From assembly GCA_017471185.1 (NCBI GenBank), contig JAFUVZ010000017.1, positions 1 to 53,153 on the forward strand: a stretch of DNA of 53,153 nt, written 5' to 3'. The position numbers and the translations under genes are program-made. Source of the DNA: Bacteroidaceae bacterium (lineage in GTDB: Bacteria; Bacteroidota; Bacteroidia; Bacteroidales; Bacteroidaceae). Positions 46,198-53,153 of this stretch are shown here, in pieces (positions within the stretch are counted from its first letter, which is position 1; each line of letters starts with the position of its first letter). A model generated the notes under the pieces. The model did not search any database and was not told where the DNA came from. It was given only the letters and a program-made list of their open reading frames with translations.

Positions 46198-47559
46198 ATG
46201 AACGTGTTCAACGACATACTCGCTGAAGTAAGTGGCTGGCTTTGGGGCTGGCCCATGATTATCATGTTGCTGGGAACGCACCTGTACCTTACGTTCAGGT
46301 TGCGCTTCCCTCAGCGCATGATTTTCACTGCCATCCGTTTGTCTGTACAGAAAGATTCTGGCGCTGCAGGCGACGTATCGCAGTTTCATTCCTTAGCTAC
46401 CGCTCTTGCTGCCACCATCGGCACAGGTAACATTGTAGGTATGGCCACTGCCATCGCCTTAGGAGGTCCTGGAGCCGTATTATGGTGTTGGCTTACAGGA
46501 GTTTTTGGAATCTCAACCAAATACGCTGAAGGACTGCTTGCCATCAAATATCGAGTGAAAAGTGCTGATGGAAAAATGCAAGGAGGACCGATGTATGCGT
46601 TAGAGAGAGGCTTAGGCTGGAAATGGTTAGCTGTGCTTTTCGCACTTTTTACCGCCATCGCTTCATTTGGCATTGGCAACATGGTACAGGCTAACGCCAT
46701 CTCAACCGTTACCCAAGAATCATATCAGGTTTCTCCCTACCTCACAGGAGCCATTATCAGCATATTGGTTGCCTTAGTGGTTATCGGAGGCGTGAAGAGC
46801 ATCGCTAAGGTCTGCGGTATGCTCGTGCCTTTCATGGCTTTCTTCTATGTCATCGGATGTATCATCATCCTCATGATTAATTCATCTTTCCTCTGGCCTG
46901 CGCTGAAGCTTATCTGCGTTTCAGCCTTTACTCCCACTGCAGCCGGAGGAGGATTTATAGGCGCTACGGTTATGACTGCAGCCCGTTTTGGTATCGCAAG
47001 GGGTTTGTTCTCCAATGAATCTGGTATGGGCTCAGCTCCTATCGTGGCAGCTGCAGCTCAGACGCGCAACCCTGTAAGACAGGCGTTGGTGTCTTCTTCT
47101 GGTACTTTCTGGGACACTGTTGTCATCTGCGCTTTAACAGGTCTGGTTATCGTTAGCAGTGTACTCGCTTACCCCGACATCACTTTTGACAATGGCGCTA
47201 CACTCACCAAGATGGCTTTTGCCAAGATTCCTTATCTCGGCACTCCTCTTCTGACTTTCGGCTTGATGACTTTCGCATTCTCCACTATCCTCGGATGGTG
47301 CTATTATGGAGAACGGGCAGTTGAGTATCTCAAGGGTAAGCAATGGGTAACCGTCTATCGTGTTTTCTTCATTATAGCCGTTTTTTTAGGCAGTGTCGCC
47401 AACCTGGCCATCGTTTGGAACTTGGCCGACTGTATGAATGCCCTCATGGCAATTCCGAACCTCATCTCTCTGTTGTTCTTGAGCAACGTCATCGTACAGG
47501 AGACACGTAAATATCTGTGGAACGGTAGATTGGACGAAGAGATGGAGGAAGTTAATTAA
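46198..47559 (+). CDS. Sodium:amino acid symporter, AGCS (alanine/glycine) family
   Basis: 453 residues, about 10-11 membrane helices. AGCS signatures: ATALAATIGTGNIVGMATAIALGGPGAVLWCW, KYAEGLLAIKYR, MQGGPMYALERGL, FGIGNMVQANAIS and FGIARGLFSNESGMGSAPIVAAAAQT. It imports Ala, Gly or D-Ala with sodium. Its ATG directly follows the stop of the GH3 gene with zero spacing. The N-terminus is short for the family but contains the first helix, so it is accepted. Confidence 0.92.
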   Translation: MNVFNDILAEVSGWLWGWPMIIMLLGTHLYLTFRLRFPQRMIFTAIRLSVQKDSGAAGDVSQFHSLATALAATIGTGNIVGMATAIALGGPGAVLWCWLTGVFGISTKYAEGLLAIKYRVKSADGKMQGGPMYALERGLGWKWLAVLFALFTAIASFGIGNMVQANAISTVTQESYQVSPYLTGAIISILVALVVIGGVKSIAKVCGMLVPFMAFFYVIGCIIILMINSSFLWPALKLICVSAFTPTAAGGGFIGATVMTAARFGIARGLFSNESGMGSAPIVAAAAQTRNPVRQALVSSSGTFWDTVVICALTGLVIVSSVLAYPDITFDNGATLTKMAFAKIPYLGTPLLTFGLMTFAFSTILGWCYYGERAVEYLKGKQWVTVYRVFFIIAVFLGSVANLAIVWNLADCMNALMAIPNLISLLFLSNVIVQETRKYLWNGRLDEEMEEVN

Positions 47560-47571
47560 CCACATCAGCAA

Positions 47572-48819
47572 ATGACTTACAAAGTAACACCCCCAAAAAG
47601 TATTAGTGGTAGCATCAGTCTCCCCGCATCGAAAAGCATCAGCAACCGAGCGTTGGTTTTGAAAGCTTTGGCACATGGTACTCATGCCATTGAAAATCTG
47701 GCTGACTGTGATGACACGATGGTTATTATCAACGCTTTTGACAGGAGCGAAGAGGTGGTTGATATCAAAGCGGCAGGTACTGCCATGAGATTCCTAACGG
47801 CATACTATAGCACCCAGCCTGCCACCAGAATCATTACTGGTACAGAACGCATGAAGCAAAGGCCCATAGGTATTCTGGTAAATGCCCTACGTCAGTTGGG
47901 AGCAGACATTGAGTATATGGAAAGAGAGGGCTATCCCCCGCTTCGTATTACAGGACGGCAATTACAAAGCAAAGAACTGACCTTACCAGGAGATGTGAGT
48001 TCGCAATACATATCAGCTCTGCTGATGATTGCCCCCACCTTACCAACAGGTCTGCAACTCTCGTTAACAGGACAAGTGACCTCGCTGCCATATATAGACA
48101 TGACCTTACAGATGCTACATGATTTCGGAGCGGCAGCATCCAGAAATGGCAGCATGAATTCCATGCAGATTTCAGTACAGGCAGGTAATTATCAAGACAT
48201 CCCATATACCATAGAAAACGACTGGAGCGCAGCATCTTATTGGTATGAGATGGTAGCTATTTGTGAGAACCCGAATGCTTATGTCATATTGCCTCATTTG
48301 TATGCAGATAGCACACAAGGCGACTGGAAAGGTTCTCTTATCTTTTCAAAACTGGGAGTACAGACGGAATTCAAGCCAGAGGGCATACGAATCTATAAAG
48401 AAGGCAAACCTACAGAAAAACTGGAACACGACTTCACAAAGATTCCTGATTTGGCACAGACATTCGCCGTTACCTGCTGCCTCATGGGAATCCCTTTCAG
48501 ATTCTCAGGACTTCATACCCTCCGTATTAAGGAGACAGACCGAATTGACGCACTCATCAACGAACTTCACAAATTGGGATACGTGCTTCACGCTGAAGGA
48601 AACGAAGCGTTGCGTTGGGACGGAGAAAAATCTCAAGCTGATGAAACGCCTGTTATTGCCACTTATAATGATCACCGTATGGCTATGGCTTTCGCTCCTG
48701 CTTCCTTGCGTTTAGGCTCAATCATGATTGAACATCCCGAAGTGGTAAGCAAGTCATATCCCCGCTATTGGGACGATTTGCAAAAGGCTGGATTTATATT
48801 AATGAAGAATGAAAAATGA
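47572..48819 (+). CDS. aroA: 3-phosphoshikimate 1-carboxyvinyltransferase (EPSP synthase)
   Basis: 415 residues, divergent Bacteroidota type. ISLPASKSISNRALVLKAL (K21, S22, R26), IKAAGTAMRFLTAYY, TGTERMKQRPIGILVNALRQLGA, DVSSQYISALLMIAP, IKETDRIDALINELHKLG and TYNDHRMAMAFAPASLRLG are the substrate-binding signatures. It forms EPSP in aromatic amino acid synthesis. Its last five codons (MKNEK) and stop fall in a heptanucleotide ATGAAGA repeat, so the C-terminus is probably repeat-derived. Confidence 0.94.
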   Translation: MTYKVTPPKSISGSISLPASKSISNRALVLKALAHGTHAIENLADCDDTMVIINAFDRSEEVVDIKAAGTAMRFLTAYYSTQPATRIITGTERMKQRPIGILVNALRQLGADIEYMEREGYPPLRITGRQLQSKELTLPGDVSSQYISALLMIAPTLPTGLQLSLTGQVTSLPYIDMTLQMLHDFGAAASRNGSMNSMQISVQAGNYQDIPYTIENDWSAASYWYEMVAICENPNAYVILPHLYADSTQGDWKGSLIFSKLGVQTEFKPEGIRIYKEGKPTEKLEHDFTKIPDLAQTFAVTCCLMGIPFRFSGLHTLRIKETDRIDALINELHKLGYVLHAEGNEALRWDGEKSQADETPVIATYNDHRMAMAFAPASLRLGSIMIEHPEVVSKSYPRYWDDLQKAGFILMKNEK

Positions 48820-48829
48820 AGAATGAAAT
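48802..48829 (+). repeat. Heptanucleotide repeat at the aroA 3' end
   Basis: ATGAAGA, ATGAAAA, ATGAAGA, ATGAAAT in tandem. The aroA stop codon and a possible start of the next ORF (ATG at 48816) both lie inside. Confidence 0.8.
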
Positions 48830-48854
48830 CCTTCAAATATGCAGCGAGGAGAAC

Positions 48855-49127
48855 ATGTATAACCAACAACCCATCAACAGTAATCCAGGTACCCCACACG
48901 TAGGAGTCACCCAGCAGGCACAGCGTCCCAGCGGTATGCCTTGCCCTCAGTGCAAAGGTTTCATTCCCGTCAGTATGCAGCAGATTATAACTGAGTCTTC
49001 CATCTTCTGCCCTCACTGCGGACTACGCCTGAATATCAACCATCAGGAGTCACAGCCCGCTATTGAGGCCCTGAAGAAGTTCCAGCAGGCACAGAGCGAT
49101 TTTGACAGGAGGAGCAGGTCTATGTAA
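48855..49127 (+). CDS. Small zinc-ribbon protein
   Basis: 90 residues from the ATG at 48855 (MYNQQPINSN); an in-frame ATG inside the heptamer repeat at 48816 would add 13 residues. A disordered Gln/Pro/Asn N-terminus (about 1-30) precedes a C4 zinc ribbon: MPCPQCKGFIPV and SSIFCPHCGLRLNI (two CPxC knuckles about 23 residues apart). A short helix ends the protein (ALKKFQQAQSDFDRR). No family recognised; probably a DNA/RNA- or protein-binding module. Confidence 0.72.
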   Translation: MYNQQPINSNPGTPHVGVTQQAQRPSGMPCPQCKGFIPVSMQQIITESSIFCPHCGLRLNINHQESQPAIEALKKFQQAQSDFDRRSRSM

Positions 49128-49237
49128 TCGGCGAAAAGCGATGGCAAAGATTCTGCTAAAAACCGTTATTACGATGAACTCAGCAAAGAAAATTATTATT
49201 TCAGCGTCGTACAACAGCGTTAAACTATGTTAAAAAT

Positions 49238-49245
49238 GGGGGGGG
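49238..49245 (+). repeat. Poly-G tract (G8) upstream of the RiPP-like operon
   Basis: Eight consecutive G in an otherwise AT-rich intergenic region, about 52 bp before the radical SAM start codon and about 25 bp upstream of a TATCTTAG box (49270-49277). Homopolymer tracts of this length can slip during replication, so promoter phase variation is possible. Confidence 0.75.
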
Positions 49246-49297
49246 TAATAAAGGTACACAAATATTTTGTATCTTAGCAGCCGAATTAGGCAGATTT

Positions 49298-50383
49298 ATG
49301 GACAAATTACCCTATAGAGAATTCCTGGCGATGATGCAGGAGCGGACCCGCGAGGCGGACATCCCGTACAGTGGCAGTTTCGAGTTGACACCGCTGTGCA
49401 ACCTCGACTGCAAGATGTGCTATGTGCATCTGCAGGACCCGTCGGTCAGGCAGCGGATGCTCTCGGGCGAGCAATGGATATCGCTTATCCAGCAGGCCAT
49501 CGACGAGGGCATGATGATTGCGGGTCTCACAGGCGGCGAGGCCATGACACACCCTGCCTTCTGGGACATCTATATGTATCTGCTCAACCATGGCATTACT
49601 ACCTTTGTTAATACCAACGGTCTCCTACTGAACGAGGAGGCCGTCAAACGGTTCCAGGCGTACAGGCCCTTTCAAATTGCTATCTCCCTTTATGGCTGCG
49701 ACAGCGAGTCGTATGTGGCGGTGACGGGCGTGGATGTCTACGAGCAGGTGGTGAGGAATATCCGGCTGGCCATCGATGCTGGGTTGCATATCCGAATCAA
49801 TATAACCCCCAGCAAGTTTATGTCGCCCTGGACGGAGCGGGTAATGGCGCTGGCCAAGTCGTTTGGTGTGAGCGTGATAGTGAATTATAGCCTCATTGAG
49901 GCTCGTGAAGATACGGGCAGGAAGAAAGCGGACTTTGACATTCCACTTGAAGAAGACCTGAGAATCTTGGAAAAGAGAAGGGAAATGTTTTCTTCAGGGT
50001 ATTCAACTGGCGATCATGAGTTCTTTATGAAGCGATGTAACCGTCCACATGTGTCGGACAAGGGATTGTATTGCAATGCCGGCCGTTCGGGCTTTGCCGT
50101 CAACTGGGATGGTGCCATGAAGCCTTGCTTAAATTTCCCAAGAGATGTGGTGTGCGGATATCCGCTGCGCGACGGATTCCGTCAGGTCTGGAGCGAGGTG
50201 AACGAGGGGGTAAAGAACTACGAGGTGCCCCAGGCATGCCACAGTTGCGAGGTGAACGACAAGTGCCATTACTGCCCGAAAGTTCATCCGAAAGTGGCAG
50301 CCAAGCATCAATGCGATCCCGATTATTGCAACTATCTGAAGGCAAAATTCAGAGCATCAGAAAAGACAGAAAAACATAATTAA
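49298..50383 (+). CDS. Radical SAM/SPASM peptide-modifying enzyme
   Basis: 361 residues. The radical SAM core begins at about 25 with the [4Fe-4S] motif CNLDCKMCY (C34, C38, C41), then GLTGGEAMTHP, VNTNGLLL and AISLYGCD. A C-terminal SPASM domain has Cys at 259, 277, 314, 317, 323, 326, 339 and 344 (CNAGRSGFAVNWDGAMKPC; CHSCEVNDKCHYC), enough for two auxiliary clusters, as in PqqE-like and sactipeptide/ranthipeptide maturases. Such enzymes make thioether or C-C crosslinks in precursor peptides (family knowledge). A small precursor-like gene follows 44 bp after its stop, then a PqqD-like gene. The chemistry here is not predictable from the sequence alone. Confidence 0.92.
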   Translation: MDKLPYREFLAMMQERTREADIPYSGSFELTPLCNLDCKMCYVHLQDPSVRQRMLSGEQWISLIQQAIDEGMMIAGLTGGEAMTHPAFWDIYMYLLNHGITTFVNTNGLLLNEEAVKRFQAYRPFQIAISLYGCDSESYVAVTGVDVYEQVVRNIRLAIDAGLHIRINITPSKFMSPWTERVMALAKSFGVSVIVNYSLIEAREDTGRKKADFDIPLEEDLRILEKRREMFSSGYSTGDHEFFMKRCNRPHVSDKGLYCNAGRSGFAVNWDGAMKPCLNFPRDVVCGYPLRDGFRQVWSEVNEGVKNYEVPQACHSCEVNDKCHYCPKVHPKVAAKHQCDPDYCNYLKAKFRASEKTEKHN

Positions 50384-50427
50384 CGACCGAAAGGTCATAT
50401 TGTTCAACAAATAAAAACTTTTAAAAG

Positions 50428-50556
50428 ATGAAAACAGAAAAAAAGACTTACGAGGAGCCTACCGTTCAGAAGGTAGAGTTCGACTTCAAGACCAGAATGG
50501 CACACTCAGGCTGGGACACAATCCCAGGTGGTGGCGATGGATGTGTCCCTTTGTGA
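50428..50556 (+). CDS. Candidate RiPP precursor peptide (42 residues)
   Basis: ATG at 50428, TGA at 50554-50556. The leader-like part (about 1-25) is charged, MKTEKKTYEEPTVQKVEF then DFKTRMA. The TVQKVEFDF stretch is the kind of short beta strand bound by PqqD/RRE domains (inference). The core-like end (about 26-42) is HSGWDTIPGGGDGCVPL: Gly-rich, with single Trp (29), single Cys (39), Ser27 and Thr31. The single Cys rules out disulfides within the core but permits a radical thioether. Position between a SPASM radical SAM gene and a PqqD gene is the main evidence. It has no similarity that I recognise to a named precursor family, although short Bacteroidota precursors with a K-K-Y-x-x-P start are common. 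Confidence 0.78.
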   Translation: MKTEKKTYEEPTVQKVEFDFKTRMAHSGWDTIPGGGDGCVPL

Positions 50557-50596
50557 TAGCGAAGGTTTCTGTGAATTTTAATTAATAACGATTGTT

Positions 50597-50875
50597 ATGC
50601 AAATGAGCGAACCACAATTGAACAAAGACTTTGTGCTCCGCAAGGTGTGCGGTATTAACGTCGTATTGCCTACGGGGCTCCAAGTCAAGGACTTTGGCGG
50701 GGCACTGAATCTTAACGATACTGCTGCGCTCATTTTCGAGCAGCTGCAGGCTGGCAAGACCGTCGAGGAAACGGCTGCCGCCCTGGTGGCAGCGTATGAC
50801 GTGACGCCCGAAAAGGCCCTTGCCGACGTACAGAAGACCATCGACTCGCTACGGGAGACCGGCGTGGTGGACTGA
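50597..50875 (+). CDS. PqqD-like peptide-recognition protein (RRE)
   Basis: 92 residues. The winged-helix PqqD fold: FVLRKVCGINVVLP and FGGALNLNDTAALIFEQLQAGKTVEETAAALVAAYDVTPEKALADVQKTIDSLRETGVV. In PqqD and its relatives the domain binds the precursor leader and presents it to the radical SAM enzyme. It lies 40 bp after the precursor stop and 2 bp before the protease gene. Confidence 0.9.
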   Translation: MQMSEPQLNKDFVLRKVCGINVVLPTGLQVKDFGGALNLNDTAALIFEQLQAGKTVEETAAALVAAYDVTPEKALADVQKTIDSLRETGVVD

Positions 50876-50877
50876 CG

Positions 50878-51327
50878 ATGCTGAGCAACTACAACGAAAT
50901 CGTAGCGGAAGCCATACGGCGAGTTGAAAACGGTGAGAGGGTGACGTTGCCCGTGAATGGGCACAGCATGCTCCCTTTCGTTGTGGGTTGGCGCGACTGT
51001 GTCATCTTGCAGAAAGCTGCTCATCCTAAAGTCGGCGACGTCGTAGTGGCTTGGGTAGAAGGTCGGCGCTATGTGTTACACCGCATCATCCGTATCGACG
51101 GTGAGCGTGTCACGCTGATGGGCGACGGCAACCTAAGAGGTACGGAAACGTGTACGCTCAGCGACGTGAAGGCATTGGCCACGCATGTTGTCGATGTCAA
51201 GGGCAGGACGCATGATTTATACAACAGGTGGCGGAGAAGGGCGGTGAGAGTATGGTGGCATGTCCGTCCCGTGAGGCGTTATCTGCTTGCCATTTATCGG
51301 CGAACCCACCATATTGTTTATATTTAG
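50878..51327 (+). CDS. Signal-peptidase-like Ser/His protease without a membrane anchor
   Basis: 149 residues, S24/S26 fold. Catalytic S30 is in LPVNGHSMLPFV. In place of the Lys of bacterial signal peptidase I there is His (H68 in YVLHRIIRID), as in the S26B ER/SipW type. LMGDGN (about 81-86) is the conserved substrate-side loop. There is no N-terminal membrane helix, so the enzyme is cytoplasmic or peripheral. The last 35 residues are Arg/Trp/Tyr-rich (RWRRRAVRVWWHVRPVRRYLL), which could bind membrane or peptide. In this operon it is the likely leader peptidase (inference). Spacing to neighbours is 2 and 3 bp. Confidence 0.85.
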   Translation: MLSNYNEIVAEAIRRVENGERVTLPVNGHSMLPFVVGWRDCVILQKAAHPKVGDVVVAWVEGRRYVLHRIIRIDGERVTLMGDGNLRGTETCTLSDVKALATHVVDVKGRTHDLYNRWRRRAVRVWWHVRPVRRYLLAIYRRTHHIVYI

Positions 51328-51330
51328 CTT

Positions 51331-52233
51331 ATGCACGAATACTACTTTGCCAACTACCGCCTGTTGGTGGATGACGACATCAGCAACAGCGACCATATGA
51401 AATATCTGGCTGGCTTCAGCATGGCGATGCCCGCCACTCATACCTTTACACTTCGTCTGGGCGACGAGGCGCTGCTCGACCAGAAGTACGCAGAGGCTAT
51501 GTTGCATCCCATCGTCTGCACAACGGATCAGTTCTACATCCACGACACGCAGGATTCCTGGACCATCGTCCCGCTGATGAACGAGAAAAGGATAAAGCGT
51601 CATGGCAAGTATGTGCTGACCTGCGCCAGAGATTATAGCGAGATGACATTTTACATCTCCAGACAACCTTTCTATTCTGAAATGATAAAAGAATGGGTGA
51701 TGCCCGTGCCCCACATGTCCTCTGCCATCCGTACAGCCTGCGAGGCAGGCATGACGATGCGCGACGGGGTGCCCCTGCACGCTGCGCTGGTAGAGAAAGA
51801 CGGCTACGGCGTCGTGTTCCTCGGCCCTTCGGGTATGGGCAAGTCGACGCAGGCAAAACTCTGGGTGGAGCATCAAGGAGCCGACTTCATCATCGGCGAC
51901 CGCCCGGGCCTTCGCCGCATTGACGGTCAATGGATAGGCTACGGCATGCCCTGGGACGGCAAGGACAGCATCATGCAGCAGAAGCAGGCGCCCATCCGTG
52001 CGCTCATCTCCTTGGAACAAGCCCCAGAGAACAGCATCCGCCGCCTCACGAAACAGGAGGCGATGAACGTGCTGCTCAACCAGGTGATGATGCCTATGTG
52101 GGACGATGCTGCCATGGCACTACTCACCCCCCTGATGGGCCAGCTCGCCACCGAAATTCCCTTCTACCATCTGAAGAACCTGCCTAACAAGGAGGCAACC
52201 GAACTGACACGCGAGACTATCTGTGAAACATAA
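51331..52233 (+). CDS. HPr-kinase-like P-loop protein, first copy
   Basis: 300 residues. The C-terminal half (about 145-300) is of the HPr kinase/phosphorylase type: H150 in VPLHAALVEKDG, Walker A GPSGMGKS (165-172), IIGDRP with D190, and the GYGMPWDGKDS segment. The N-terminal part (about 1-140) has no recognised domain. HPr-kinase homologues phosphorylate the C-terminal residue of some lasso peptides (family knowledge), so modification of the precursor is a plausible role. It is not next to ptsH and is therefore not likely to act on HPr. Confidence 0.8.
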   Translation: MHEYYFANYRLLVDDDISNSDHMKYLAGFSMAMPATHTFTLRLGDEALLDQKYAEAMLHPIVCTTDQFYIHDTQDSWTIVPLMNEKRIKRHGKYVLTCARDYSEMTFYISRQPFYSEMIKEWVMPVPHMSSAIRTACEAGMTMRDGVPLHAALVEKDGYGVVFLGPSGMGKSTQAKLWVEHQGADFIIGDRPGLRRIDGQWIGYGMPWDGKDSIMQQKQAPIRALISLEQAPENSIRRLTKQEAMNVLLNQVMMPMWDDAAMALLTPLMGQLATEIPFYHLKNLPNKEATELTRETICET

Positions 52234-52235
52234 TC

Positions 52236-53108
52236 ATGCAGGAGGACCACAATATGATAACGAAACATTACAAGGTGGCGGGGCATACGTTTGCCATCAG
52301 CGGCAGCGATGAACTCTTTGAGCAGATGGAAAACTATGAGCCATTTGAATGTGAAGGCATTGAGCCGTTGTTTACGTTGACGGAAGACAGCGGCGCAGTG
52401 CCTGAATATATGGAAGTGTATCGGATAGAGGGCGACAGGACGACTGTCATCCACGGCCATACTGCTTCGGGAAACGACGTGTTTGAATTTGCAAGAAGAA
52501 GAACGAAGTCAGAAGGTTGTCTGATCTGTTCAAAAGACCACCGCGAAGGTCGGCTCATCTTGAAGAGACGCATTTATAAAACGGTTTTTAATGATGCGCT
52601 GATGATGCTGTTTGCCTTGGCGACGGCAGGAAAAGATACGCTGCTCCTCCATGCCGTCGCGGTGAGCCAGGAGCGTAAGGGCTACCTGTTCCTCGGCCCC
52701 AGCGGTGAAGGGAAAAGTACGCACGCCCGATTGTGGCTGGAGCATGTTGAGGGGACGGAGTTGGTCAACGACGACTTCCCTGTAGTAAGAGACGGGGTGG
52801 TCTATGGCTCGCCATGGGGCTGGGGAATACCGTGCTACAGGAATGTCTGTTACCCCATCGGCGGCATTGTCTGCCTTAATCAGGCTCCCTATAACAAGAT
52901 ACAGCGCTTGAACGGTGTCGAAGCATACATGAATCTGTATCCAAGTGTTTTAGGCAATGGTTTGGGTATCGTCGAGGAGATAGACGAGGGCTGGCATCAG
53001 ACGGAGAACGCACTTGCCTCCACCATCCCGATGTGGCATCTGGATTGCCTGCCCGACGAGGCGGCGGCGAGGCTGTGCCATGATACCATCACGAATCAGG
53101 GAATATAA
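52236..53108 (+). CDS. HPr-kinase-like P-loop protein, second copy
   Basis: 290 residues. The same architecture as the upstream gene, with H139 in LLLHAVAVSQ, Walker A GPSGEGKS (154-161) and an NDDFPVVRDG motif (D179, D180) that matches the canonical HprK Asp better than the GDRP of the first copy. GSPWGWGIPCYRN follows. The two proteins share the fold but differ in the N-terminal 130 residues. An ATG at 52254 is an alternative start. The 2-bp gap suggests co-translation. The operon may continue beyond the window. Confidence 0.82.
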   Translation: MQEDHNMITKHYKVAGHTFAISGSDELFEQMENYEPFECEGIEPLFTLTEDSGAVPEYMEVYRIEGDRTTVIHGHTASGNDVFEFARRRTKSEGCLICSKDHREGRLILKRRIYKTVFNDALMMLFALATAGKDTLLLHAVAVSQERKGYLFLGPSGEGKSTHARLWLEHVEGTELVNDDFPVVRDGVVYGSPWGWGIPCYRNVCYPIGGIVCLNQAPYNKIQRLNGVEAYMNLYPSVLGNGLGIVEEIDEGWHQTENALASTIPMWHLDCLPDEAAARLCHDTITNQGI

Positions 53109-53153
53109 TAATCAACCATTCTTTGCACTTTTGCGTTCGGCGATGAAGGGCGA

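Noticed and set aside
51217-52020. 267-codon minus-strand ORF opposite the first HPr-kinase-like gene
   Set aside because: His/Ala/Arg-rich composition typical of a GC-rich antisense shadow; the plus strand has the P-loop.
53109-53153. Possible promoter or repeat at the right edge (CTTTTGCG, GATGAAGGGCGA)
   Set aside because: Too little sequence remains to support either; the GAAGGGC string is reminiscent of the palindromic element but lacks its other arm.
1-53153. tRNA, rRNA, riboswitch or intact insertion sequence
   Set aside because: The intergenic regions were read for cloverleaf-like, rRNA-like and transposase features and none was convincing; a covariance-model search could still find weak ones.

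Overview
The window looks like a Bacteroidota chromosome, most likely from the Prevotellaceae (inferred). The evidence is the Bacteroidota-type promoters (TTTG, about 19 bp, TAnnTTTG) in front of many genes, the near absence of Shine-Dalgarno sequences, secreted and lipoprotein glycoside hydrolases, a SusC-type receptor fragment, a MurA with Asp in place of the active-site Cys, a 445-residue glutamate dehydrogenase, a fused PutA, and heptanucleotide and palindromic intergenic repeats.

Layout. (1) 1-1227: a SusC/TonB-dependent receptor running off the left edge. It has no start codon or signal peptide and lies directly behind a short tyrosine recombinase, which looks like a shufflon (invertible SusC) arrangement. 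(2) 1645-18028: a carbohydrate-degrading region. It holds a coupled GH106-GH2 pair, a nitroreductase lipoprotein divergent from an SDR, a secreted Cthe_2159-like beta-helix protein followed by a LytS/LytTR two-component pair, and two GH3 lipoproteins. (3) 18029-19321: a gene-poor stretch with a frameshifted Rpn/PD-(D/E)XK remnant, flanked on both sides by degenerate arrays of 22-bp units that carry small palindromes, and a composite three-palindrome repeat that is also present at 15597-15675. (4) 19322-28318, minus strand: PutA, GH92 mannosidase overlapping NhaD, and a sugar porter. (5) 28360-35144: an AsmA/TamB-like protein converging on and overlapping an operon of amidase, two DUF4230 proteins and a one-chain fused polar amino acid ABC importer. 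(6) 35234-49127: mainly housekeeping genes: a small membrane protein, gdhA, yicC-gmk-(small membrane protein)-nadD, tsaB, DUF4290-murA-rimM-dxr, GH3, an AGCS symporter, aroA and a small zinc-ribbon protein. Heptanucleotide repeats sit at several of these gene boundaries. (7) 49298-53108 (right edge): a compact, GC-richer operon encoding a SPASM radical SAM enzyme, a 42-residue precursor-like peptide at 50428-50556, a PqqD-like carrier, a Ser/His signal-peptidase-like protease without a membrane anchor, and two HPr-kinase-like P-loop proteins.

The most interesting system is the last one. It has the parts expected of a RiPP (ribosomally made, post-translationally modified peptide) pathway: precursor, recognition protein, radical modification enzyme, leader protease and candidate peptide kinases. 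I recognise each family but not this combination as a characterised system. The 22-bp palindromic arrays around the Rpn remnant and the possible SusC shufflon at the left edge are the other two observations most worth following up. No rRNA, tRNA, CRISPR array or intact insertion sequence was seen.
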